DNA from: an uncultured Burkholderiaceae bacterium
Lineage (GTDB): Bacteria; Pseudomonadota; Gammaproteobacteria; Burkholderiales; Burkholderiaceae_C
NCBI GenBank assembly: GCA_938022295.1
Contig: CALIDR010000265.1
Span: 1-27,396, forward strand
Direction of reading: 5' to 3'
Length of the DNA stretch: 27,396 nt
Shown here: positions 1 through 8,393 of the stretch, piece by piece
Position numbering within the stretch: position 1 is the stretch's first letter
Layout: every line of letters begins with the position of its first letter
Position numbers and translations under genes: made by a program
The notes under the pieces: model-generated
Database searches by the model: none
The model's input: only the letters and a program-made list of their open reading frames with translations
What the model was told of the DNA's origin: nothing

Positions 1-797
1 GCGAGCGGGTCGCCGACGTCGACCGCCGTCGCCCCGGTCTGCTTCGACAGCTTTTCGCCGTGCGCGTCGCGCACCAGCGGCACGTGCAGGTAGCGCGGCG
101 TCGGCAGCCCGAGCAGGCGCTGCAGGTGGACCTGGCGCGGCGTGTTGTCGGCCAGGTCCTCGCCGCGCACGACGTCGGTGACGCCCTGTGCGGCGTCGTC
201 GACGACGACGGCGAGCTGGTACGCCCAGATGCCGTCGGCGCGCCGGAGCACGAAGTCGCCGACCTCGGCGGTGACGTCCTGCACCTGCTCGCCGAGCCGG
301 CGGTCGTGCCAGCGGATCACGACGGGGTCGCCGACGTCGCCGACGCGCACCCGCCACGCGCGTGCCGGCCGGCCGCGCAGCCCGCCGCGCTCGGGCCGGC
401 AGGTGCCAGGGTAGACGCGCTCGCCGTGGCGCGGCGGCGTGCGGCCGGCGGCGGCGAGGGCGTCGTCGATCTCGCGCCGGCTGCACGCGCAGGGGTACGC
501 GTGGCCGGCGTCGACGAGCCGCTGCAGCGCGGCAGCGTAGGCCGCACCGCGGGTCGACTGCCACATAGGCGGCTCGTCGGGCTCGAGGCCGAGCGCGGCG
601 AGCTGGCGCACGATCTCGCCGTCGGCGCCGGCGAGGCAGCGCGGCGTGTCGGTGTTCTCGATGCGCAGCAGCCAGCGCCCGCCGTGGGCACGGGCGTCGA
701 GCCAGCTCGCGAGCGCGGCCACCAGCGAGCCGGCGTGCAGCGCCCCGGTGGGCGAGGGGGCGAAGCGGCCGGTGTAAGCCGCTGTGGAGTCGTGCAT
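1..797 (-). CDS. gluQRS: Glutamyl-Q tRNA(Asp) synthetase, 3' end cut by window edge
   Basis: Class I aminoacyl-tRNA synthetase paralogue that activates glutamate and attaches it to the queuosine at position 34 of tRNA(Asp) rather than to an acceptor end. About 265 residues are visible. The N-terminus reads FAPSPTGALHAGSL (residues 12-25), with HAGS as the HIGH-type ATP motif. The KMSKS-type motif appears near the visible end as HGEKLSKQTG. A zinc-type site is present as C103, C105, Y129 and C133, the arrangement known in E. coli GluQRS. The anticodon-binding domain of true GluRS is absent, as expected. Family members are about 290-300 residues, so only some 30 C-terminal residues are missing. 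The ATG at 797 was chosen because it leads directly into the FAPSPTG motif; there is no strong ribosome binding site. The upstream LysR gene is on the same strand, 32 nt away. Confidence 0.95.
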   Translation of the reverse strand, partial: MHDSTAAYTGRFAPSPTGALHAGSLVAALASWLDARAHGGRWLLRIENTDTPRCLAGADGEIVRQLAALGLEPDEPPMWQSTRGAAYAAALQRLVDAGHAYPCACSRREIDDALAAAGRTPPRHGERVYPGTCRPERGGLRGRPARAWRVRVGDVGDPVVIRWHDRRLGEQVQDVTAEVGDFVLRRADGIWAYQLAVVVDDAAQGVTDVVRGEDLADNTPRQVHLQRLLGLPTPRYLHVPLVRDAHGEKLSKQTGATAVDVGDPL

Positions 798-829
798 CGA
801 CCGCCGCGGGGCCGTGGCCGCCGTGGTCG

Positions 830-1843
830 TCAATCCACCGGCTGCGGCAGCCCGCAGTGCCGCTCGAGCAGCGCGTGCCGCGTGGCCGGGCTGTCGAGCT
901 GCTGCAGCCACCACTGCAGCGCATGTCCGAGCGTCGCGCGCCGGCCCTGGCGCGCGGTGCTGGTGCGCCAGGCGTAGCCGAAGCCGGCCTTTGCGCGCGG
1001 GCGCTGCACTTCCTTGACGACGAGGCGGCCGGCGCGGATGTGCTCGCGCGCGATCGGCTCGGGCACGAAGCCGCAGCCCAGGCAGCGCAGCTGGGCCTCG
1101 ATCTTGGCCTGCACGGTGGCCACCGTGAACACCTCCTGCCCGGGAAGGAGGTTGAACGTCAGCGCCGACAGGCGCTGCGCACTGTCGGCCACCGCGACCG
1201 CGCGGTGGTGGACGAGCTCGGCGTCGGGGATCGGGCCGTCGTGGGCTGCCAGCGGGTGGTGCGGCGCGACGGCGAACACGAAGTCGATCTCGCCGAGCGG
1301 GCGCATCTCGATGCCCGCCGCCGGCGGCGTCTCGCTCTTGACGCCGATCGCGAGGTCGGCCTGGCCCGAGGCGAGCGCCTCCCAGGTGCCGTTGAGCACC
1401 TCGGTGCGCAGGCGCAGCCGCGTGCCGGGGCCGGCCGGCGTGGCGTCGGGCGCATGGCCGCGCGGCGGCGCCGGCCGCAGCGCGAAGAAGGCCTCGCACA
1501 GCTCGAACAGCGTCAGCCGCGAGATCACGCCGTCGGCGGCGATCGTCAGCTGCGTCTCCCAGCCGGTGGCCACGCGGCGCACGCGGTTGGCCACCGCGTC
1601 GAGCTGGGCCAGCAGCCGCCGCCCCTCGGCGAGCAACTCCTCGCCGGCGGCGGTCAGCCGCGCCTGGCCCGAGCGGCGGTCGAACAGCAGCACGTCGAGC
1701 GCGTCCTCGAGCTGGCGCACGCTGTAGGTCAGCGCCGAGGGCACCTTGCCGAGCTCGCGCGCCGCGGCGGCGAAGCTGCCGGCGCGCGCGATCGTGTCGA
1801 CCATCGCCAGGGCGTCGGGCGTCAGGGCGCTGCGGGACGGCAT
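830..1843 (-). CDS. LysR-family transcriptional regulator
   Basis: A 337-residue LysR-type regulator. The N-terminal winged helix-turn-helix spans about residues 8-67 (LTPDALAMVDTIARAGSFAA, then AAARELGKVPSALTYSVRQL), followed by a linker helix and a periplasmic-binding-protein-like effector domain. Its ATG at 1843 lies 93 nt from the divergent pirin gene. This head-to-head arrangement is common for LysR regulators that control a neighbouring pirin or quinone-reductase set, so the pirin-flavodoxin-FMN reductase run is the likely target. An inverted repeat at 1857-1873 sits right in front of the start. The -10-like TATGAT (complement of 1850-1855) ends 6 nt before the ATG, so the message may be leaderless and repressed by its own product. 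The open frame continues upstream past 1843, but that part overlaps pirin and is not coding. The effector is unknown. Confidence 0.93.
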   Translation of the reverse strand: MPSRSALTPDALAMVDTIARAGSFAAAARELGKVPSALTYSVRQLEDALDVLLFDRRSGQARLTAAGEELLAEGRRLLAQLDAVANRVRRVATGWETQLTIAADGVISRLTLFELCEAFFALRPAPPRGHAPDATPAGPGTRLRLRTEVLNGTWEALASGQADLAIGVKSETPPAAGIEMRPLGEIDFVFAVAPHHPLAAHDGPIPDAELVHHRAVAVADSAQRLSALTFNLLPGQEVFTVATVQAKIEAQLRCLGCGFVPEPIAREHIRAGRLVVKEVQRPRAKAGFGYAWRTSTARQGRRATLGHALQWWLQQLDSPATRHALLERHCGLPQPVD

Positions 1844-1856
1844 GGCTTCATCATAT

Positions 1857-1873
1857 TTGAACGGCCGCTTCAA
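1857..1873. promoter_or_regulatory. Inverted repeat, candidate LysR operator
   Basis: Perfect dyad TTGAA-N7-TTCAA in the short AT-richer stretch between divergent lysR and pirin. LysR regulators bind interrupted dyads of this size. Its position just upstream of the lysR start suits autoregulation plus activation of the pirin run. Binding itself is inferred. Confidence 0.55.
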
Positions 1874-1906
1874 GCGCGGGCCGGCGACGGCACGCGCCCC
1901 CGTCCC

Positions 1907-1912
1907 TACAGT
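1907..1912 (+). promoter_or_regulatory. Candidate -10 element of the pirin operon
   Basis: TACAGT lies 24 nt before the pirin ATG and upstream of the purine-rich ribosome binding site CAGGAG at 1925-1930. No good -35 is visible, as expected for an activator-dependent LysR target. Confidence 0.35.
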
Positions 1913-1936
1913 TGCGTCATCGAACAGGAGACGGCG

Positions 1937-2638
<702 letters not shown>

Positions 2639-2717
2639 CCCCCCGGCCGCGCGAGCCCGCCCGATTCCGTCTCGCCGCGGCGTGGCCGCGGTTCATCCAT
2701 CGAAAGGAAGCTTGTCC

Positions 2718-3281
2718 ATGAGCCAGATCGTCATCGTCTACCACAGCGGCTACGGCCACACGAAGAAGGTCGCCGAGGCGGTCGCCGCGGGCAGCGGCGG
2801 CACGCTGCTCGCGATCGACGCCGAGGGCAACCTGCCCGAGGGCGGCTGGGAGCGGCTCGCGGCCGCCGACACGATCGTGTTCGGCTCGCCGACCTACATG
2901 GGCGGCCCGAGCTGGCAGTTCAAGCGCTTCGCCGACGCGTCGAGCAAGGTCTGGTTCCAGCGCGGCTGGAAGGACAAGATCGCCGCCGGCTTCACGAACT
3001 CGGCGACGATGAACGGCGACAAGGCCTCGACGCTGCAGTACTTCTTCACCCTCAGCCAGCAGCACGGCATGCTGTGGGTGGGCACCGGCATGCTGCCGAG
3101 CAACGCCAAGGCCTCGACGCGCGACGACCTCAACTACGTCGGCGCCTCGGCCGGCCTGATGACGACGACGCCGTCGGACGCCTCGGTCGACGAGATGGTG
3201 CCCGGCGACCTCGCCACCGCGCGCGCCTTCGGCGAGCGCGTGGCCGCGATCACGGCGCGCGTCGCGCCGGCGCTGCGCTGA
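2718..3281 (+). CDS. Flavodoxin family protein / NAD(P)H:quinone reductase-like
   Basis: A 187-residue flavodoxin-fold protein. The FMN phosphate loop is YHSGYGHTKKVAEAV near residues 8-22. The second flavin loop is SPTYMGGPSWQFKRF near residue 60. The GMLWVG and TRDDLNYVG segments are typical of WrbA-like multimeric flavodoxins. Such proteins usually reduce quinones by two electrons using NAD(P)H. It is slightly shorter than WrbA (about 200), so no symbol is given. The ATG at 2718 follows a strong GAAAGGAAG ribosome binding site at 2702-2710. It is followed 12 nt later by the FMN reductase gene, so the two are probably cotranscribed with pirin. Confidence 0.9.
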   Translation: MSQIVIVYHSGYGHTKKVAEAVAAGSGGTLLAIDAEGNLPEGGWERLAAADTIVFGSPTYMGGPSWQFKRFADASSKVWFQRGWKDKIAAGFTNSATMNGDKASTLQYFFTLSQQHGMLWVGTGMLPSNAKASTRDDLNYVGASAGLMTTTPSDASVDEMVPGDLATARAFGERVAAITARVAPALR

Positions 3282-3293
3282 GGAGCGGCGGCG

Positions 3294-3884
3294 ATGGCCG
3301 GCCCGGTGCGCGTGCTCGTCGTCTCCGGCAGCGAGCGCCGCGGCTCGCTGAACGCGAAGCTGGCCGCGCTGGCGGCCGACGTCGCGCGCGCCCAGGGCGC
3401 GCAGGTCACGCGGCTGGACCTGCGCGCGCTTGCGCTGCCGCTCTACGACGGCGACATCGAAGCCGCCGGCCTGCCCGCGGGCGCAGCCGCGCTGCGCGAC
3501 CGGTTCGCCGACCACGACGCGCTGCTGGTGGCCACGCCCGAATACAACGCCTTCGTGCCGCCGCTGCTCGTCAACGCGCTCGACTGGGTCTCGCGCGTGC
3601 CCGCCGCCGGCGACCGGCCGGCCGGGCTCGCCGCGATGGCGGGCACCGTCGCCGGGCTGATGAGCGCCTCGCCGGGCGCCTTCGGCGGGCTGCGCGCGCT
3701 CACCGCGCTGCGCAGCTTCCTCGGCCAGACGCTGGGCTTCGTCGTCGTGCCGCAGCAGCAGCCGGTGCCGCAGGCGCACCAGGCGTTCGACGACGCCGGC
3801 CGGCTGCGCGAGCCGCGGCTGCAGCAGGGCGTCGAGGGCGTCGTCGCCGCCGTGCTGCGCACCGCGGCGGCATTGCACGGCTGA
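3294..3884 (+). CDS. NADPH-dependent FMN reductase family protein
   Basis: A 196-residue flavodoxin-like reductase. It has the N-terminal FMN-phosphate motif SGSERRGSLNAKLA (residues 11-24) and the family signature TPEYNAFVPPLLVNALDWVS near residues 80-99, with the PEYN motif that contacts the isoalloxazine. Members reduce FMN or quinones/azo compounds with NADPH. A GGAG site precedes the ATG at 3294, 12 nt after the flavodoxin stop. It ends at 3884, abutting with no gap the stop codon of the convergent hydrolase. Together with the pirin and flavodoxin it forms a small redox or quinone-detoxification operon. Confidence 0.92.
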   Translation: MAGPVRVLVVSGSERRGSLNAKLAALAADVARAQGAQVTRLDLRALALPLYDGDIEAAGLPAGAAALRDRFADHDALLVATPEYNAFVPPLLVNALDWVSRVPAAGDRPAGLAAMAGTVAGLMSASPGAFGGLRALTALRSFLGQTLGFVVVPQQQPVPQAHQAFDDAGRLREPRLQQGVEGVVAAVLRTAAALHG

Positions 3885-3892
3885 TCAGCCGT
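3877..3892. repeat. Perfect 16-bp palindrome joining two convergent stop codons
   Basis: ACGGCTGATCAGCCGT is its own reverse complement. Its centre holds the TGA of the FMN reductase (3882-3884) and the complement TCA of the hydrolase stop (3885-3887). It may simply come from two mirrored gene ends, or may slow transcription from both sides. No T-tract is present. Confidence 0.6.
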
Positions 3893-4829
3893 CGAGGCCG
3901 AGGAAATCGAGCACCGGCTGCACGCTGCGCGCCGGGTCCTCTTCCTGCGGCACGTGGCCGAGCTCGTCGAAGACGACGAGCGTGCTGCCGGCGATCCGCT
4001 CGTGGAACCAGCGCCCGACGTCGGGTGGGATCAGGCGGTCGCGCCCGCCCCAGAGGATCAGCGTCGGCTGCGTGATCATGGCCACGCGCTCGGCGTCCTC
4101 GCCGGGCCGCCATTGCTGCAGCCGTGTCGCCAGCGCGCGCCGATTGCCCTCGCGCAGCGTGAGCTCGAAGTAGCGGTCGACGAGTTCGGGCGTCACCCGG
4201 GCCGGATCGCCGTAGGCGCTGGCGACGCTGGCGGCCACCATCGACCGCGGCAGCAGGTGCTCCATCAGCCGGTTGACGACCGGCGTGCGGGCGACGATCC
4301 AGCCCACCGGCACCGCTTGGCGCTCGACGGCCGGGCCGGCCGCGTCGACCAGGATCAGCCGCTCGACGCGCTCGGGCGCGAGCAGCGCGACGCGCCACGC
4401 CACCTCGCCGCCGAGCGAGTTGCCGCCGAGCACGGCGCGATCGATGCGCAGCCGGTCGAGCAGCGCGAGCACGAAGCGCGCGTAGGTCTCGCCGCGGTAG
4501 TCCGCGTCGGCGCGCGGGCCGGTGAGGCCAAAGCCGGGCAGGTCGAACGTGACGACGCGCCGCCGCCCTTCGAGCGCGGCGACCCAGCCTTCCCAGGTGT
4601 GCAGGCTCGCCGACGTGCCGTGGATCAGCACGACCGGCGTCGGGTCGCCGCGCGGTCCGACGTCGCGCAGGTGGACGAGCTGGCCGTCGAGGTCGAGGAA
4701 GTCCGACGGCGGCGGCGCCCAGCGCGCCACCAGCGTCTCGACCGGGCGGTCCGGCGCGCGCGACAGCGCAACCGCGATCGCGCTCAGGATCAGCAGCACG
4801 CCGACGAGGCGCAGCGCGAGGGCCTTCAT
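3885..4829 (-). CDS. Alpha/beta-fold hydrolase with N-terminal membrane anchor
   Basis: A 314-residue alpha/beta hydrolase. The oxyanion segment is VVLIHGTSASLHTW near residues 66-79, the nucleophile is S138 in GGNSLGG, the acid is D264 (WGGRDRLIPP) and the base is H292 (ELGHVPQEEDP), so the triad is complete. The first 23 residues form one hydrophobic segment (about 4-22) with no clear cleavage site, which suggests a membrane anchor facing the periplasm. The ATG at 4829 places this segment at the N-terminus. An in-frame ATG at 4886 would add 19 polar residues and is the alternative start. The fold resembles haloalkane dehalogenase/esterase relatives, but the substrate cannot be named. It is divergent from the oxidase-DSF synthase operon, so a shared promoter region is possible. 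Confidence 0.88.
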   Translation of the reverse strand: MKALALRLVGVLLILSAIAVALSRAPDRPVETLVARWAPPPSDFLDLDGQLVHLRDVGPRGDPTPVVLIHGTSASLHTWEGWVAALEGRRRVVTFDLPGFGLTGPRADADYRGETYARFVLALLDRLRIDRAVLGGNSLGGEVAWRVALLAPERVERLILVDAAGPAVERQAVPVGWIVARTPVVNRLMEHLLPRSMVAASVASAYGDPARVTPELVDRYFELTLREGNRRALATRLQQWRPGEDAERVAMITQPTLILWGGRDRLIPPDVGRWFHERIAGSTLVVFDELGHVPQEEDPARSVQPVLDFLGLDG

Positions 4830-4910
4830 GCCGATGCGGACCGCTTCCTCAGGGGCGTCGGCGCGGGACGTGACATCGGCGCGCATTCTAGGAACGCCGC
4901 CGCGCCGCGG

Positions 4911-4928
4911 CCTGTCAGAGTCGACAGG
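4911..4928. promoter_or_regulatory. Inverted repeat upstream of the oxidase-rpfF operon
   Basis: CCTGTC-N6-GACAGG, a perfect 6-bp-arm dyad in the divergent region between the hydrolase and the oxidase-rpfF pair. A -10-like CACAAT follows at 4952-4957. The geometry fits an operator for a dimeric regulator. No known regulator motif was recognised. Confidence 0.4.
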
Positions 4929-5039
4929 GCGCGCGGGGCGCCGGCGTCGCGCACAATCCGCGTCGGGAGTTCACCATCAGGGACCACCGGTGCCGGCCGC
5001 CCGGCGCGCGCCGCAGGTCCCGTGACGTCGTTGGAGAAG

Positions 5040-5687
5040 ATGACCTTGTTCTTTGCCGAGCTGGTCGGCCAGACCGACGAGGACCGCCGGGCCTTCGAGA
5101 CGCACCCGGTCGTGATCGACGCCGTCGCGCGCGGCCTGGACGTCGAGCGCTACCGCCGCCTGCTGCTCGAGCTGTACCACGTCGTGTGGCACTTCAATCC
5201 GGTGTGCGCGGCGGCGGCGAGCCGGCTCGACGACCGCCTGCGCGACGTGCGCTACTTCCTTTACGAGCACATGCAGGAGGAGCGCGGCCACGAGCAGTGG
5301 GTGATGAACGACCTCGACGCCGTCGGCGTGCCCGCGGCGCAGGCGCTGGCCCATGCGCCGAGCCCGTGGACGCTGGCCCTCGTGGGCTACAACTACTGGG
5401 CCGTCGATCGCCGCCACCCCTGCGCGGTGCTCGGCATGCTGTACGCGCTGGAGGTCATCGCCTCGGTCTACGGCGGGCCGTTCGCCTCGGCGATCAAGGA
5501 GTCGCTGCTGCTCGAGGGCGAGCGCGGCGTGTCGTTCATCGCCTCGCACGCGACGATGGACGCCAAGCACATGGCCGAGCTGCGCACCGTGCTCAATCTC
5601 GTCGACGACGCGGCGGCGCAGCAGGCCGTCGTCGAGGCGGTGCGGGTCAACTTCCACCACTTCACGGGGATCGTCGCCGGCCTATGA
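5040..5687 (+). CDS. Haem-oxygenase-like diiron oxidase (HDO fold), partner of DSF synthase
   Basis: A 215-residue all-helical protein of the 'iron-containing redox enzyme' / TenA-PqqC-like superfamily. The ligand pattern of haem-oxygenase-like diiron oxidases is complete: E81 and H84 (EERGHE), E138 (LYALEVIAS), and H170, D174 and H177 (SHATMDAKHM, i.e. H-x3-D-x2-H). The family includes UndA (fatty acid to terminal alkene), BesC and SznF, all O2-activating. The aromatic-rich ELYHVVWHFNPV helix near residue 45 probably lines the pocket. Its last codons overlap the next gene by ATGA, so it is translationally coupled to the DSF synthase, which implies a shared lipid substrate or product. The start is uncertain: the ATG at 5040 has GGAG only 3 nt upstream, and an in-frame GTG at 5022 adds six residues. 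The exact reaction is unknown. Confidence 0.85.
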   Translation: MTLFFAELVGQTDEDRRAFETHPVVIDAVARGLDVERYRRLLLELYHVVWHFNPVCAAAASRLDDRLRDVRYFLYEHMQEERGHEQWVMNDLDAVGVPAAQALAHAPSPWTLALVGYNYWAVDRRHPCAVLGMLYALEVIASVYGGPFASAIKESLLLEGERGVSFIASHATMDAKHMAELRTVLNLVDDAAAQQAVVEAVRVNFHHFTGIVAGL

Positions 5688-6622
5688 CGACGCCCGCCGC
5701 CGGCGGCCTGCCCGCGCTGCTCGGCCGCCCGTACCGCTACCTGCGGCTGGAGTGGACGTCTGGGCTCGCGATGCTGCGCGTGCGCACCTGCGTCAGGCCG
5801 ATCCAGTGCTACAGCCTGGCCGGCATCGCCGAGATGCAGCGCGTGCTCGACGACATCGGCGCCAACCCGGGGCTGGTGCGCCACCTGGTGGTGAGCTCCG
5901 ACGTCAACGGCGTGTTCAACTTCGGCGGCGACCTGGCGCTGTTCGTGCTGCTCGTGCGCGCCGGCGACCTCGACTCGCTGAAGCTGTACGGGCGGCGTTG
6001 CATCGACCTCGTCTGGTGGCTCGAGAACGCGGCGCTGCAGGGCGTGCACACGACGGTGCTCGTGCAGGGCGACACGCTCGGCGGCGGGCTCGAATCGGTG
6101 ATGCCGTTCCACAAGGTCATCTTCGAGCGCAGCGCGCAGGCCGGCTTCCCCGAGGTGCTGTTCAACCTCTTCCCCGGCATGGGGGCGTGGAACTTCACGA
6201 TCCGCAAGGCCGGCTTCGCGGTGGCCAACGAGATGATCCTGTCGGGGCGGCTGTACGGCGCCGACGAGCTGATGCGCCGCGGCCTGGTCGACATGGTCGT
6301 CGACGACGGCGAAGGCGACTCGGCGATCGACCACGTCGTGCGCAGCGTCGACCCGCGGCTGCGCGGCACGCTGGCGGCGCTGCAGGCGCGGCGGCTGGCC
6401 GCGCCGATCACGCGCGAGTCGCTGCTGGCGATCGTCGAGCAGTGGGCCGAGGCGGCGATGACGCTGACCGACCGCGACCTGCGGCTGATGGAGCGCCTCG
6501 TGCGCGCGCAGGCGCGCAAGGTGGGCGGCGCCGACGAGGGCGCGGTCGACGAGATCAAGCGCATTGAGCTCGACACCGCCTGGGGCGAGGAACGCGCGAG
6601 CGCGTTCGGCGCCCTGGCGTGA
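5684..6622 (+). CDS. rpfF: RpfF-type DSF synthase (crotonase family)
   Basis: A 312-residue crotonase-fold enzyme of the RpfF group. RpfF enzymes use both acyl-ACP thioesterase and dehydratase activity to make cis-2-unsaturated fatty acids, the diffusible signal factors. Recognised segments are FNFGGDLALF (78-87), VQGDTLGGGLES (127-138), FPEVLFNLFPGMGAW (155-169) and a C-terminal helix ending in MERLVRAQARKVG. The two catalytic glutamates are E137 and E157, 20 residues apart as in Xanthomonas RpfF (E141/E161). The length is slightly greater than the usual 290. The start ATG overlaps the stop of the oxidase gene by 4 nt. No rpfB acyl-CoA ligase or rpfG is in the window. The stop lies 13 nt from the end of the convergent hybrid kinase. 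Confidence 0.92.
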   Translation: MTTPAAGGLPALLGRPYRYLRLEWTSGLAMLRVRTCVRPIQCYSLAGIAEMQRVLDDIGANPGLVRHLVVSSDVNGVFNFGGDLALFVLLVRAGDLDSLKLYGRRCIDLVWWLENAALQGVHTTVLVQGDTLGGGLESVMPFHKVIFERSAQAGFPEVLFNLFPGMGAWNFTIRKAGFAVANEMILSGRLYGADELMRRGLVDMVVDDGEGDSAIDHVVRSVDPRLRGTLAALQARRLAAPITRESLLAIVEQWAEAAMTLTDRDLRLMERLVRAQARKVGGADEGAVDEIKRIELDTAWGEERASAFGALA

Positions 6623-6635
6623 GCCGCCGCGGCGC

Positions 6636-8393
6636 CTACAGCCACTGCGACAGCAGGCGGCGCAGGTCCTCGCGCGTGTACGGCTTGGCCAGGTAGTCGT
6701 CCATGCCGGCGTCGTAGGCGCGCGCGGCGTCCTGGTCGAACGCGTTGGCCGTCAGCGCCAGCACCGGCACGCGGGCGCGCTGCTCGCGGCGCTCGTGGTC
6801 GCGCAGCGCCTGGGTGGCGGCGTAGCCGTCGAGCACCGGCATCTGGCAGTCCATCAGCACGACGTCGACGTGGTGGCGCTGCAGCAGGTCCAGCGCCTGG
6901 CGGCCGTCCTCGGCCTCGATCACGTCCAGGCCGAGCGAGGTCAGCATCTCGCGCGCGAGCAGGCGGTTGACGACGTTGTCCTCGGCGAGCAGCACGGTGC
7001 CGGCCAGCGGCAGTTCGCTGGGCAGGCTGCCCATCGCCGAGTCGGGCGCCGGCGCCTGGTCGGGCGCGGGGGTCGGCAGCGCGAGCGTGAAGCCGAACGT
7101 CGAGCCGCGCCCGGGCGCGCTGCGCACGTCGATGTGGCCGCCCATCGCCTCGACGATGCGCTGGCTGATCGTGAGCCCGAGGCCGGTGCCGCCGCGCTGG
7201 CGGCGGTTCGACGCGTCGACCTGGTAGAACGGCTCGAACAGGCGGTCCAGCCGGTCGGCAGCGATCCCGATGCCCGTGTCGCGCACCTCGAACCGCACGC
7301 CCGCGAGCCCCTCGGGGGCGCGCGCCGGCGCGATGCGCAGGGCCACCGTGCCCGCGGCGGTGAACTTGATCGCGTTGCCCACCAGGTTCAGCAGCACCTG
7401 CTTGAGCCGCTGCACGTCGACGACGACGCGGTCGGGCGCCTCGGGCTCGATCTCGAGCTCGAGCGCGAGGCCCTTGGCCTGCGCGTTGCTGCGCAGCAGC
7501 GCCGCCACCGAACCCGCGAGCCCGTGCAGCGACGCCGGCACCGGCTTCAGCGGGAGCTTGCCGGCCTCGATCTTGGCGTGGTCGAGCACGTCGTCGAGGA
7601 TCGTCATCAGCGTCTCGCCCGACGACGCCGCGGTCTTGACGAGGCGGCGCTGGTCGGGGTCGAGCGAGGTGCGGCGCAGCAGGTCGAGCGCCCCGAGCAC
7701 CCCGTTCATCGGCGTGCGGATCTCGTGGCTCATCGTCGCCAGGAACTGCGACTTGGCGACGTTGGCCGCCTCGGCCGCTTCCTTGGCGCGCTGCAGCGAG
7801 AACTTGGCGGCGTCGGCCTCGATGCCGTGCTGGATCGCGCGCACCGCGGTGTCGCGGAACTCGCGCGCGGCGCGCAGCATCGTCAGGCCGAAGACGACGA
7901 TCAGCACGCCGAGCGCGACCGAGCCGGGCGAGCGGCTGAGCGTCGTCATCGCCGCCATCGTCGCGACCACCGGTATGGCGAGCAGCAGGAACGAGTGCCG
8001 CACCAGCGACATGAACAGCGCCGCCACCGCGACCGAGCCCGCGAGCACGAGCACGAACGACGCCTCGTGGGCGCCCGTGAGGCGGGGGAAGATGCCCACC
8101 GTCGCGGTCGACCACATCACGGCGGCCAGCGCCGCGTTGCCCTCGACCTCGAGCGTGGCGCGGCGCAGGCGCGGCGGATCGAGCGGCGCGTCGCTGCCGA
8201 AGCGGCGCGCCGTCGAAAGCCGCCACAGGCCGACCGAGATACCGAGCAGCGCGACCGCCGCGGCCACCCACGGCCGCCCGACGTGCAGCCCCAGCCAGAC
8301 GAACCACGCCACCGCGGCGAGCTGCAGCGGCACGCTGCGCCCGGCGTTGCGCAGCGTCAGCTTGAGCAGTTCGTCCTGAACCGCCGCGTCCAT
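6636..8393 (-). CDS. Membrane hybrid histidine kinase/response regulator (possible DSF sensor)
   Basis: A 585-residue hybrid sensor. About six hydrophobic helices (roughly 20-38, 41-58, 88-103, 112-131, 134-152, 156-174) form an N-terminal sensor with little periplasmic sequence, like the membrane input of RpfC. A short helical linker follows. The kinase core has H223 (SHEIRTPMNG), N340 (LVGNAIKF), DTGIGI (372-377), LFEPFYQ and GGTGLGL (401-407). The receiver has the acidic pair E471/D472, phospho-acceptor D515 (VVLMDCQMP) and K570. Unlike RpfC there is no Hpt domain, so a separate phosphotransfer protein would be needed for relay. The ATG at 8393 was chosen; an in-frame GTG at 8432 adds 13 residues and follows TAGACT (complement of 8460-8465). 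It is convergent with rpfF, so DSF sensing is an inference from context. Confidence 0.92.
   Translation of the reverse strand: MDAAVQDELLKLTLRNAGRSVPLQLAAVAWFVWLGLHVGRPWVAAAVALLGISVGLWRLSTARRFGSDAPLDPPRLRRATLEVEGNAALAAVMWSTATVGIFPRLTGAHEASFVLVLAGSVAVAALFMSLVRHSFLLLAIPVVATMAAMTTLSRSPGSVALGVLIVVFGLTMLRAAREFRDTAVRAIQHGIEADAAKFSLQRAKEAAEAANVAKSQFLATMSHEIRTPMNGVLGALDLLRRTSLDPDQRRLVKTAASSGETLMTILDDVLDHAKIEAGKLPLKPVPASLHGLAGSVAALLRSNAQAKGLALELEIEPEAPDRVVVDVQRLKQVLLNLVGNAIKFTAAGTVALRIAPARAPEGLAGVRFEVRDTGIGIAADRLDRLFEPFYQVDASNRRQRGGTGLGLTISQRIVEAMGGHIDVRSAPGRGSTFGFTLALPTPAPDQAPAPDSAMGSLPSELPLAGTVLLAEDNVVNRLLAREMLTSLGLDVIEAEDGRQALDLLQRHHVDVVLMDCQMPVLDGYAATQALRDHERREQRARVPVLALTANAFDQDAARAYDAGMDDYLAKPYTREDLRRLLSQWL

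Noticed and set aside
5040..5687. TenA thiaminase or PqqC as the identity of the HDO-fold protein
   Set aside because: No thiamin or PQQ genes are nearby. The E-x2-H / E / H-x3-D-x2-H ligand set belongs to diiron oxidases; TenA uses a cysteine and PqqC has no metal.
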